Below are positions 30,201 to 39,390 of a stretch of DNA of 64,000 nt, piece by piece. Within the stretch, counting starts at the first letter, position 1. Every line of letters starts with the position of its first letter. The DNA is from Dehalococcoidia bacterium (GTDB lineage: Bacteria; Chloroflexota; Dehalococcoidia; Lucifugimonadales; Lucifugimonadaceae): positions 9,441 to 73,440 of the forward strand of contig JAPYUK010000005.1 in the NCBI GenBank assembly GCA_029936155.1. Direction: 5' to 3'. Made by a program: the position numbers and the translations under genes. Under the pieces are notes generated by a model. That model saw nothing but the letters and a program-made list of their open reading frames with translations, did no database searches and was not told the DNA's origin.

Positions 30201-31736
30201 TCACCCGGAAATGAGATCACAGAGTTCCCGTTCTTTACGTTCCTGTTTGCCGATCTTCATGCGCACCTGATCGCGATTCCGATTGCGATAACAGCGTTGG
30301 CAGCGGCTATTGCTGCGTATATGCGAATTGGACGAAAGCGACCGTTGGCCGAGACGCTGACGGGGTTAATTGTGATGGGTGTGTTGGTGGGATCGCTGCG
30401 AACTATCAACGCCTGGGATTTTCCGACTCAGCTACTTCTGGCGAGTGCGTTCCTGATTGGCGGTCAGCTACTTGCGTCCAATCGATCCATTCTTGAGCGA
30501 CTGATAATCGGTGGTGCCAGTACTGCGTTCGTGCTCATTGTTGGGCATGTTGTTTATCTGCCCTTCCACACCAATTTCGAGCTGTTCAACAATGGTGTGA
30601 TCAAGAGCCTGTACGTGACTGAGTTGTGGCGATACCTCGTGATCCATTCGATCTTCTTACTGGTGATCCTGAGCTGGCTTGTGTTCATGTGGCGAGAACG
30701 GCTGTCGAACGCGCTGGCAATGGTCACCAACGCTCCTATTCCGGGATCGGGAGTTTCGGGCTGGACGTGGCAGATCATGTTGATTCTCGTTGCGGCAGTG
30801 ATCGTAACGCTTGCACTAACGGGATTCGCAACGATTGCGTTCACGATTACCGTTGGCGCATCGGTGCTCGGTGCAGGTGCGGTTGCCGTTCGTTCAGGGT
30901 TGCCGGAGTCGAGGTACTCGTTTGTGGCCGTCGGGATGGTCGTGATGGCGATGGCGCTTGCGGCAGGGGTCGATATGTTTACCATCAAGGACGACATAGG
31001 TCGCATGAATACAGTCTTCAAGTTCTATCTGCAGGCGTGGATATTGCTTGCGATGGCGTCGGCCTACTTCCTGTGGTTCCTTGCTGACGCCGGTAAGTTG
31101 CGTTTGGACAATGTTCGGATCGGTCGTGGCGTGTGGATGGGGGCGTTGGCCTTCCTGATTATTGGCGTGATGGTGTATCCGGTACTCGGGACTCGGCACC
31201 GCAACGCCCAGCGATTCGAGTTCAGCGGACTGACGCTTGATGGGATGGCTTACATGGAGACCGTTACGTATGTAGACGATGAGGGTTCGCTTACGTTGAA
31301 GCACGACTTCGACGCTATCGAGTGGATGCAGGAGAACATCGAGGGATCACCGGTGATTGTTGAGGGTCTTAGCGATCAGTACCGCTGGGGCAACCGGGTG
31401 TCGATCTATACGGGACTGCCCGCGGTGATTGGCTGGGACTGGCACCAGCGTCAGCAGCGGGTCGGGTATGCCTACACCGTGTCGGATCGGCGTCGAGAGG
31501 TCGATAAGTTCTTCCATTCGACAATACCGCAACCAGCGTTGACACTTCTCAACAAGTACGACGTGAAGTATGTGTACATCGGCGAGATGGAGCGGGCGAA
31601 GTATCCTGTGGCTGCATTGGCGAAGTTCGAGAATATGGCTTCGGACGGGCTGGTTCAGGTGTATCCGACGGCTGAGTCGATGGCAGCGAACGGAGATACG
31701 CCAGTGGTCATTTACGAGTACACGCGGGTTGAGTAA
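27276..31736 (+). CDS. Fusion membrane protein: N-terminal GT39/PMT-like glycosyltransferase + C-terminal DUF2298 (Chlor_Arch_YYY)
   Basis: N-half: [31 protein letters not shown] and many TM segments. C-half: [44 protein letters not shown]. Confidence 0.88.
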   Translation: [1486 protein letters not shown]

Positions 31737-31766
31737 CGGGTGAGATGGGCCGGGCTGTCCTCTTCG

Positions 31767-31933
31767 CCATTACGAGGAGGAACGACCTGGCAATCGGTAA
31801 ACAAGACGGGCAACAACGCGATTCAGAGCTATGCCGATCAGCCATATCGAGATGGTAAGAAATCGGTCAGCTAAATCGTGGGTATCTCAACATTGACCGT
31901 TGATTGCCACGTCGTCGAACTCCTCGCAATGAC
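31767..31933. repeat. Intergenic inverted-repeat (MITE/REP-like) element
   Basis: Left CCATTACGAGGAGGAACGACCTGGCAATC (31767-31795) and the reverse complement of right GATTGCCACGTCGTCGAACTCCTCGCAATGAC (31902-31933) are similar ~30-nt arms around ~106 bp. Confidence 0.6.
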
Positions 31934-31950
31934 AGTGCCTGACGCCAGCC

Positions 31951-32589
31951 CTAATCCTCGGCGTCTTCGGGGACTATTAGGCCGTAGTCCTCGTCGTGCC
32001 TGCGGTATACGACGTTGATTTCCTTGGTTTCTTTGTTGCGGAAGACATAAAAATTGTGGCCCAATAATTCCATCTGAGCGGCTGCGTCTTCTACAGACTC
32101 TGGAACTACTGGATGGCGCTTGGTTCGAACAAGTTGTCCGTGCTCAAGCGTTGTGATATCGACTTCATCAAGTTCGCTGACGGATGCCTGAGCGAGTTGC
32201 TCGGCGATTGCCTGCCCGAGACCGCCCTCGGTATCTCGGCGTTGTTTGCTCGAGTAGCGATTCTTGTATCGGCTGATCTGGCGAGTAACGGTGTCGGAAA
32301 CGTGATCGACAGCTGTGTACGGCGAATCTCCGCGCATTTCACCACGGATCACACCACGGTTCAGTCTGATAGTTACTTCAGCGATGAATCGTTCGTCTTC
32401 TTTGCGGGTCTGCTCTTTTCGAATTAGCAGATACACAGGCACCGGATCACGAAATCTTCGATCAAGGATGCTGAGTCGCTTCTCTGCATATGTCCTGATC
32501 GCGTCGGTAAGAGTCGTGTTGGTTGCGGTGATTGTAAGCTCCACGTGTCCCCCAAAATCTAACCCAAATATCTCTTTGGTTTCGAGCAC
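31951..32589 (-). CDS. hpf: Ribosome hibernation promoting factor, long form (real start probably the GTG before ELTITATNTTL)
   Basis: ELTITATNTTLTDAIRTYAEKRLSILDRRF; C-terminal VRTKRHPVVPESVEDAAAQMELLGHNFYVFRNKETKEINVVYRRHDEDYGLI. Confidence 0.92.
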   Translation of the reverse strand: MLETKEIFGLDFGGHVELTITATNTTLTDAIRTYAEKRLSILDRRFRDPVPVYLLIRKEQTRKEDERFIAEVTIRLNRGVIRGEMRGDSPYTAVDHVSDTVTRQISRYKNRYSSKQRRDTEGGLGQAIAEQLAQASVSELDEVDITTLEHGQLVRTKRHPVVPESVEDAAAQMELLGHNFYVFRNKETKEINVVYRRHDEDYGLIVPEDAED

Positions 32590-32671
32590 TAGGCCGGTAC
32601 TTCGCTATCCTATTGCCGGTTCGCCACTTCTGAACCATCTTGGCCGTGAATTTTTGCTGGAAATGCCGTAA

Positions 32672-33451
32672 TTGATTGCCGCTCTTCGAAAAATTACAAC
32701 CACTGCGATAAACCTCGTATTTCCGCCCTCCTGCGTTCACTGCGGAAGGGAGGGCCAGCTACTCTGCCACATCTGCGTATCGGAGTCGACCGCCGTACTT
32801 CAAAATGTGTGCAGATTGTGCGCAGAACCGCTAGCCAAACCCGGCATGTGCTCACGATGTGTAGCGGAGCGACCGTGGATCGATCGCTTGTACGGCTCGT
32901 TTCTTTACGAAACGCTGGTAGCTTCAGCCATCAAAGCCTTGAAGTTCGATGATAAGCGGGCACTCGGGACCATACTCGGCGGCATGTTCAATACGGAGGT
33001 CATGGATCGCTCTGAAGCCGATGTGATTGATCCGGTTCCGACGGACAGTTCACGACTCCGTTCACGGGGATTTAACCAGCCGGGTCTGTTTGCTCGCATG
33101 TTGTCGAATCGCATGGAAGTTGCGTTTGGTGGCGACGTTCTGGTTCGGGTGGGTCAGACGATCCCGCAGTCGAAGCAGCCAACTGCAGCGGCGAAGCACG
33201 GTGCCCTTTTAGGTGCTTTTGAGGTTCGTGCGAGCAGAGTGATCGCAGTGGTCGGCAAGCGGATTCTAATAGTTGATGACGTTTTCACTACTGGGAGCAC
33301 GGTGAAGGGCTGCGCAGCTGCACTGAAAGCTCACGGAGCCAGCTGGGTTGGTGTCGCTGCATCGGCCGTTCAGCCGATCGGGTCTTTGATAGTGATGCTT
33401 TTGGGAATTGTTCGACTCGATCCAGAATTGGGCAACGAATGCCCTTGTTAA
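32672..33451 (+). CDS. ComF family protein (amidophosphoribosyltransferase-like)
   Basis: CVHCGREGQLLCHIC...CRLCAEPLAKPGMCSRC; LRSRGFNQPGLFAR; KRILIVDDVFTTGSTVKGCAAAL. Confidence 0.93.
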   Translation: MIAALRKITTTAINLVFPPSCVHCGREGQLLCHICVSESTAVLQNVCRLCAEPLAKPGMCSRCVAERPWIDRLYGSFLYETLVASAIKALKFDDKRALGTILGGMFNTEVMDRSEADVIDPVPTDSSRLRSRGFNQPGLFARMLSNRMEVAFGGDVLVRVGQTIPQSKQPTAAAKHGALLGAFEVRASRVIAVVGKRILIVDDVFTTGSTVKGCAAALKAHGASWVGVAASAVQPIGSLIVMLLGIVRLDPELGNECPC

Positions 33452-34158
33452 AAGCAGTATTTTTCGACATGTACGGGACACTCGCCGGGTTCGATCCGCC
33501 GCGTGAGCAGATTCAGGCGACGGCCGTGGGGAAGTTTGGCTTAGAGGTCACGAAAGAGGGCATTGACGCCGGATATCACATGGCCGACGAGTTCATGACG
33601 AGTCAGAACTCGATGAAACCCGTGCGGACCATGAGCGCCAACGAGCAGTGGGCATTTTTCGCAAGATTCGAGCAACTGGTGCTTCGGGGCGCAGGCCACG
33701 AACTTGATCTGGCAGCTGCCGGCGAAATATGGGCGGAGGTTCGTAGGCAGGAGTACCAGATAGCGCTGTTCCCTGATGTTATCGATGGGCTGGATTGTCT
33801 ACGGAAGACGGGCCTGATCGTTGCGGTCATATCGAACATGAACTTGGATAGTCAGAAGCTGTGCGACGATATGGGTTTAACGGGGCATGTGGATTTCGCT
33901 GTAACGTCTGGAGAGACCGGGTACGAGAAACCTGATGTGCGTATTTTCGAGTCAGCACTTTCGAGAGCGAGTGTGAGTGCAGATGAATCCGTTCTGATTG
34001 GCGACCAGCTGGAGTCGGATATTTTTGGGGCGCAGAACGCAGGAATTCGGCCTGTGCTGATCGATAGATACGACGGACACGTCGGCTACACAAAACATCC
34101 TCGTGCGACCGATATGGAATCGGTAATTGCTCTTATTTCAGAGATGATGTCCGAATAG
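33439..34158 (+). CDS. HAD family hydrolase
   Basis: AVFFDMYGTLAGFDPP; VAVISNMNLD; GETGYEKPDVRIFESAL; VLIGDQLESDIFGAQNAGIRPVLIDR. Confidence 0.92.
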   Translation: MPLLKAVFFDMYGTLAGFDPPREQIQATAVGKFGLEVTKEGIDAGYHMADEFMTSQNSMKPVRTMSANEQWAFFARFEQLVLRGAGHELDLAAAGEIWAEVRRQEYQIALFPDVIDGLDCLRKTGLIVAVISNMNLDSQKLCDDMGLTGHVDFAVTSGETGYEKPDVRIFESALSRASVSADESVLIGDQLESDIFGAQNAGIRPVLIDRYDGHVGYTKHPRATDMESVIALISEMMSE

Positions 34159-34178
34159 TCGGCATCACACGTATCATC

Positions 34179-34198
34179 TTCGCCTAGCACAAGGCGAA
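34179..34198. promoter_or_regulatory. Perfect inverted repeat upstream of enolase-superfamily gene
   Basis: TTCGCCT-AGCACA-AGGCGAA, 42 bp before the ATG at 34240. Confidence 0.3.
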
Positions 34199-34239
34199 CA
34201 GCGATCCCATCGTCTAAACAAGGGCTAAAGAAAAACAAC

Positions 34240-35394
34240 ATGAAAATTGAACGAGTTGAATCGATCCTTGCTGGCAACAGCCAGATAGTCAGGATATTTA
34301 CGGATAACGGACTTGTTGGCGTTGGCCAGTCGGCGTGCTGGGGCTATCTTGAGGCGACCGACGCAGTCGTGAAGAAGTTTGCCGACTATCTGGTTGGCAA
34401 AGACCCGCTCGATATTGAGCACCATTGGCAGTACATGTACCGGATGGGGCCGTTCAGAGGATCGGTAGTTTCGGGTGCCGTAAGTGCGGTCGATATCGCT
34501 CTGTGGGACATCAAAGGCAAGGCACTAGAGGCTCCTGTGTGGCAGCTGCTTGGAGGCAAGGTTCGCAACAAGATTCGATTGCACTTGCTGATGGGTGGAT
34601 TACGAGTTGATGCTGCTGATCAAGGGGCGACTACGCAAGGACTGCTAATGAACGCTCGTGATGCTGCGGAAGAAGGTTTTACCGCGATCAAGACCGATCC
34701 GCTTCCTGATGGGTTTCAGTCGATGACGCTGTCGCGTTTGATTTATGACACTCGTGAAAACGTTGCGGCGATGCGCGAGGGCGCAGGGCTGGATGTCGAC
34801 ATTATTTTGGAGATGCACAGGAAACTGACGCCGATGGTGTCGATAGCTCTTGCCGAGCAGCTGGTTGAGTTCCAACCAATGTTCTTCGAAGACCCTGTGC
34901 AGATCGATTCGATCAAGTCGCAGGCGGAGATCGCCCAGCGAACCACACTTCCCGTTGCCAATGGCGAGCGTATGCACTCGATCTGGGAGTTCCGTGAGAT
35001 GTTCGAGCTGGGTGGGAGTCAGTATGCCCGCCCCGATCTTGGTCTAGCGGGTGGATTTACTTCAGTGAAGAAGATTGCTGCGATTGCGGAGTCGTACCAC
35101 TCGGCGCTCGTGACGCACAACTTCTTAGGACCGGTGCTTACATCGGCTGCGTGCAACATCGACTCCTCGATACCGAACTTCCTTACACAGGAATGGTCAC
35201 GTGAGGACGAGGCACCGTTCAACGCCATGTTCAACTCGGCATGGAAGCGTGACGGCGGCTACATTCCAGTTCCCGATGTGCCGGGAATCGGTATTGATCT
35301 TGAAGTTGAGTCCTTCCAGTCGCAGCCGTTCGAGCCCCGCAATTTGCAGGCAATACCGATGCGGGAAGACGGCTCGGTTGGCTACTCGGTTTAG
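34240..35394 (+). CDS. Mandelate racemase/muconate lactonizing enzyme (enolase superfamily) protein
   Basis: MFFEDPVQIDSIKSQAEIAQRTTLPVANGERM...ARPDLGLAGGFTSVKKIAAIAE. Confidence 0.9.
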   Translation: MKIERVESILAGNSQIVRIFTDNGLVGVGQSACWGYLEATDAVVKKFADYLVGKDPLDIEHHWQYMYRMGPFRGSVVSGAVSAVDIALWDIKGKALEAPVWQLLGGKVRNKIRLHLLMGGLRVDAADQGATTQGLLMNARDAAEEGFTAIKTDPLPDGFQSMTLSRLIYDTRENVAAMREGAGLDVDIILEMHRKLTPMVSIALAEQLVEFQPMFFEDPVQIDSIKSQAEIAQRTTLPVANGERMHSIWEFREMFELGGSQYARPDLGLAGGFTSVKKIAAIAESYHSALVTHNFLGPVLTSAACNIDSSIPNFLTQEWSREDEAPFNAMFNSAWKRDGGYIPVPDVPGIGIDLEVESFQSQPFEPRNLQAIPMREDGSVGYSV

Positions 35395-35427
35395 TGTGCG
35401 ATGCCACGTTTTAGGTAGGAAGTAGTC

Positions 35428-36702
35428 ATGCCGCTCGGCAGAGAGGTTCGAGATCGGATACTGAATCACCTGCAGGCTGCAGTGTTCAGGGAGTCGTTCG
35501 CGCTGATTGAGGACGGTATAGCGACGCATGCTGATATCGATAGGGTGGTTACCAGTGCGATCGGGCGGAGATGGGCTGTAGGCGGGCCGTTCGAGATCTT
35601 TGAGCAGATCGGATGGGATCTTATTCAGATCATCTTTGGCGAGTTGTTCAAGGAGATTTCAGTGATGCCTGAATCACCAAAGTCGGTGACGTTGGGTGGG
35701 GTTTATCAGGGAATAAAGTTCGTTCCAAATCCCACTGTCGATCCAACTAACCTTGCGCCGTCGGGGCCTATGAAATTCGAGCGAGTCACTGTTGTTGGCG
35801 CGGGGTTGATGGGGCATGGGATTGCTCTTGAGTTTGCGGCTCATGGTCGTCAGGTTTGCCTTCACGATATTTCAGAGGAACTGCTTACCGCTGCGATGGA
35901 AAGAGTGCGTGTCGGCTTAGAGGTGCTTGTTTCTGCTGGGCGAATTGCTAATGACGATATCGAGCCGTCGATACAGCGAATTTCGACCAGTACTGATCTC
36001 AGTGAAGCAGTAAAAGATGCCGATCTAGTTGTTGAGGCAGCCTCAGAAAATCCCGATCTCAAGAAGAAGATTTTTGCTGAGATCGACAAGGCTGCGCCCG
36101 AACACGCCGTACTTGCGTCGAACAGTTCAACTTACGTTCCAAGCGCGTACGGATCGGCCACAAACCGCCCTTCGCAGGTAGTTGGAATCCACTACTACAA
36201 CCCGCCGCACCTGCTTCCGGGAGTCGAGATTACGAAGGGGGCGGATACATCGGGTGAAGTAGTGGAGCTTGTGAAGCGTGAATACGAGTTAATCGGCAAG
36301 CAACCTGCGGTCGTGCATCGCGAAATCCAGGGATTTATCGGAAATCGCCTTCAGGCTGCGCTGCTTAGAGAGGCGATGGCGATAGTCGAGAGCGGAGATG
36401 CCACAGCGCCACAACTTGACGCGATTGTGCCAGCCGGATTCGGTGCAGAGTTTGCCAGAGTTGGAGTTTTCAAAGGTGTACAGCGAGAACACGAAGAAGA
36501 TGACTGGTCAACTGTTGAAGAGTATTTTCCTGACCTTGCAAACAATCGTGAGCTACCCCGCCTTCTACTCGACAAGATCGAGTCGGGAGATCTGGGCGTA
36601 AAGATGGGTCGGGGTTTCTACGACTGGACGCCCGAATCGGCAGAACTGTGGAGAGCCAACATGGCGCGCAGGTTGCAACAGATGGCCAGTCGCGACCGGT
36701 AG
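35428..36702 (+). CDS. 3-hydroxyacyl-CoA dehydrogenase with an extra partial C-terminal-type domain at the N-terminus
   Basis: VTVVGAGLMGHGIALEFAAHGRQVCLHD; VVGIHYYNPPHLLPGVEITKG; GFIGNRLQAALLREAMAIVESGDA; N-terminal DRILNHLQAAVFRESFALIEDGIATHADIDRVV resembles the C domain. Confidence 0.88.
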   Translation: MPLGREVRDRILNHLQAAVFRESFALIEDGIATHADIDRVVTSAIGRRWAVGGPFEIFEQIGWDLIQIIFGELFKEISVMPESPKSVTLGGVYQGIKFVPNPTVDPTNLAPSGPMKFERVTVVGAGLMGHGIALEFAAHGRQVCLHDISEELLTAAMERVRVGLEVLVSAGRIANDDIEPSIQRISTSTDLSEAVKDADLVVEAASENPDLKKKIFAEIDKAAPEHAVLASNSSTYVPSAYGSATNRPSQVVGIHYYNPPHLLPGVEITKGADTSGEVVELVKREYELIGKQPAVVHREIQGFIGNRLQAALLREAMAIVESGDATAPQLDAIVPAGFGAEFARVGVFKGVQREHEEDDWSTVEEYFPDLANNRELPRLLLDKIESGDLGVKMGRGFYDWTPESAELWRANMARRLQQMASRDR

Positions 36703-36761
36703 CGCGCAGCAACATAGCGCGGTAGGCTCCGGAGATACGCTTTTTTGAACTGGAGAGAAAC

Positions 36762-39332
36762 TTGCCAGACGCCTCGTCAAATCCGCATCGCCTGCCTTCA
36801 TCCGTGGTGCCTTCGCACTACCGAATACACCTCGAACCAGATCTCAAGGCGGCCACTTTTTCGGGCAGTGTTGAGATCGAAGTAGAGGTTGAACAGGCGA
36901 CCGACAATATCCAGATCAATTCAGCTGAACTGGAGATTTCTTCGGCCTCGGTTCTTGACGCCGTGGGAGCGACGATCGAGACCTCCGAGGTCAAGCACGA
37001 TGAAGACATGGAGCGAGCGACGCTGAGTTTCGACTCTGAACTGTCGTCGGGTCCGTACACAATCGTCGCTGAGTTCACGGGTGTCCTGAACGATCAACTC
37101 CGGGGCTTTTACAAATCGGTTTTCACCGACGATGATGGTGTTGAGCACACGATTGCGACTACCCAGTTCGAAAGCACTTCGGCTCGCCGGGCGTTCCCGT
37201 GTTTCGACGAACCTGCGTTCAAGGCGTCGTACGGCGTGACGCTTGTTGTTCCCGAGGGCGAGTTCGCGGTGTCGAATGGCCCGACTGTTTACGAGAAAGA
37301 TCTTGGAGATGGGCGCAAGGAAATTCTATTTGAAGACACGATGGTCATGTCGACCTATCTTGTTGCTTTCATCGTGGGTCCGTTCGAGGCGACAGACCCT
37401 GTCGATGTCGACGGCGTGCCGCTTCGGATCGTCCACCCAATTGGCAAAGGTCATCTCACCGACTACGCGTTGGAATCGGGTGCGTTCGCTCTGAAATTCT
37501 TCACTGAATACTACGGAATTCCGTACCCAGGCCAGAAGCTCGATATGGTTGCGGTGCCCGATTTTGCGTTCGGTGCGATGGAGAATCTGGGTTGTATTAC
37601 CTATCGTGAAGTGCTGCTGTTGGTCGACAAATCACGCTCTACCGAGCCTGAACTGCTTCGGGTTGCGGATGTTATCGCTCACGAAATTGCACACATGTGG
37701 TTCGGCGACCTCGTGACGATGGAGTGGTGGAATGGAATCTGGCTGAACGAAGCGTTTGCAACGTTCATGGCGACCATGTCGTCGGATCGCTTCAACAGCG
37801 AGTGGGGTCGATGGAACCAGTTCAGCCTTGAGCGCTCGATGGCGTTCGATGTCGACTCACTGGCAAACACGCGTCCTATCGAAGTTGAGGTCAATTCGCC
37901 AGAAGACGCCGAGGCGATGTTCGATTTGTTGACATACGAAAAGGGCGGATCGGTGCTGAGGATGCTTGAGCAGTACCTCGGTGCGGACGAGTTCAAGGAC
38001 GGAATTAGCTACTATCTGAACAAGCACAAGTACGGGAACACCGAGACTAATGATCTGTGGGATGCGATTGAGCATGTCACGCAGCAACCTGCGCGGCGAA
38101 TCATGGATTCATGGATATTCCAGAAGGGCTACCCGTTGGTGAGCGCTTCGATTTCCGATGACAGTTCGACAATCACGCTTTCGCAGGATCGATTCCTGTA
38201 CACCGAGGGCGAAGAAGCGGACACGACAGTCTGGTCGGTTCCGGTGGTCATGAAGGTCGGTACAGATTCCGGTGTCGCGGAAGTTCGTTACCTGCTTGAG
38301 GAGCGATCGGCCGAGATAAAACTGGAATCCCCGGCCGTTTGGGCGTCGGCGAACGCAGGTGGTAGTGGATTCTTCCGTGCTCGCTACTCGCCCGAGATGC
38401 TGAAGGCGCTTTCGAGCAGTATGTTCGAGAACCTGACGCCGATCGAGCGTTACGGACTCGTGGACGACACGTGGTCTTCGGTGATGGCGGGTCGAACCTC
38501 GGCAACCGACTTCTTGGACTTTGCGCGAGGCTTCCAGTATGAGACCGATCTTGATGTGTGGACGGTGCTGTCAGGGTGCTTAGCGAGTCTCGCTAAGCTG
38601 GTTGACGGCGAAGCGGAGCGGCAGTACAAGGCTGCGGTTTGTGATCTTGCACAACCTGCGCTTGATCGACTCGGCTGGGAGCCTTCCGATGGAGATTCGT
38701 CACGCGATCTCGAATTGCGAGGATTGTTTATCCGGTTGCTGGCGAATATTGGTGATGACGAGCTTGCGGTGAAGAACGCTTTCGATCTTCACGATTCTTA
38801 CTTGAACGACGCTGGCTCTGTAGAGCCGAACGTTGCTGCAGCTGCCGCCGGCGTTGTTGCTTTGAAGGGTGACAGCGCGCAGTACGAGGTGTTCTTGAAG
38901 AAGTACCAGAATCCTTCGACCCCGCAGGAGGAGCGACGTTATCAGTCGGCTCTTTCGGCGTTCCAGGGCCAGAATGAGATGAAGCGCACGCTTGCGATGG
39001 CGCTGGATGGCACGGTCCGAACTCAGGACGCTCCTTATTTGTTGGCAGTCTGCGTGCGAAACAAGGAGCAGGGGTTCCTTGCGTGGGAGTTCATCAAGGA
39101 CAACTGGGATAAGATCAACGAGGATTTTCCGTCAAACAGCATCGTGCGTATGCTTTCGGGTGTTACATCGTTGAGCGGTCCGGGTCAGGCAGACGACGTG
39201 ATCTCGTTCTTTGACGATCACGAGGTGCCCCAGGGTCATCTGACTTTGCAGCAGACGCTTGAGAAGCTGCGAGTGAACGTGGCTTTGCGAGATCGTGAGA
39301 GCGGGCCGTTTGCGTCGAGTTTGACAAGTTAA
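36762..39332 (+). CDS. M1 family aminopeptidase
   Basis: FGAMENLGCITYREVLLL; VIAHEIAHMWFGDLVTMEWWNGIWLNEAFATFM. Confidence 0.95.
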   Translation: MPDASSNPHRLPSSVVPSHYRIHLEPDLKAATFSGSVEIEVEVEQATDNIQINSAELEISSASVLDAVGATIETSEVKHDEDMERATLSFDSELSSGPYTIVAEFTGVLNDQLRGFYKSVFTDDDGVEHTIATTQFESTSARRAFPCFDEPAFKASYGVTLVVPEGEFAVSNGPTVYEKDLGDGRKEILFEDTMVMSTYLVAFIVGPFEATDPVDVDGVPLRIVHPIGKGHLTDYALESGAFALKFFTEYYGIPYPGQKLDMVAVPDFAFGAMENLGCITYREVLLLVDKSRSTEPELLRVADVIAHEIAHMWFGDLVTMEWWNGIWLNEAFATFMATMSSDRFNSEWGRWNQFSLERSMAFDVDSLANTRPIEVEVNSPEDAEAMFDLLTYEKGGSVLRMLEQYLGADEFKDGISYYLNKHKYGNTETNDLWDAIEHVTQQPARRIMDSWIFQKGYPLVSASISDDSSTITLSQDRFLYTEGEEADTTVWSVPVVMKVGTDSGVAEVRYLLEERSAEIKLESPAVWASANAGGSGFFRARYSPEMLKALSSSMFENLTPIERYGLVDDTWSSVMAGRTSATDFLDFARGFQYETDLDVWTVLSGCLASLAKLVDGEAERQYKAAVCDLAQPALDRLGWEPSDGDSSRDLELRGLFIRLLANIGDDELAVKNAFDLHDSYLNDAGSVEPNVAAAAAGVVALKGDSAQYEVFLKKYQNPSTPQEERRYQSALSAFQGQNEMKRTLAMALDGTVRTQDAPYLLAVCVRNKEQGFLAWEFIKDNWDKINEDFPSNSIVRMLSGVTSLSGPGQADDVISFFDDHEVPQGHLTLQQTLEKLRVNVALRDRESGPFASSLTS

Positions 39333-39351
39333 GGGTTCAGATCTTCACATC

Positions 39352-39390
39352 CCTTCTCCCAGCGGGAGAAGGTTAGGTTGAGGGAGAAGC
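39352..39390 (-). repeat. REP-like palindromic repeat copy 1 (inverted relative to copy 2)
   Basis: Stem CCTTCTCCC-AGC-GGGAGAAGG followed by TTAGGTTGAGGGAGAAG. Confidence 0.6.
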
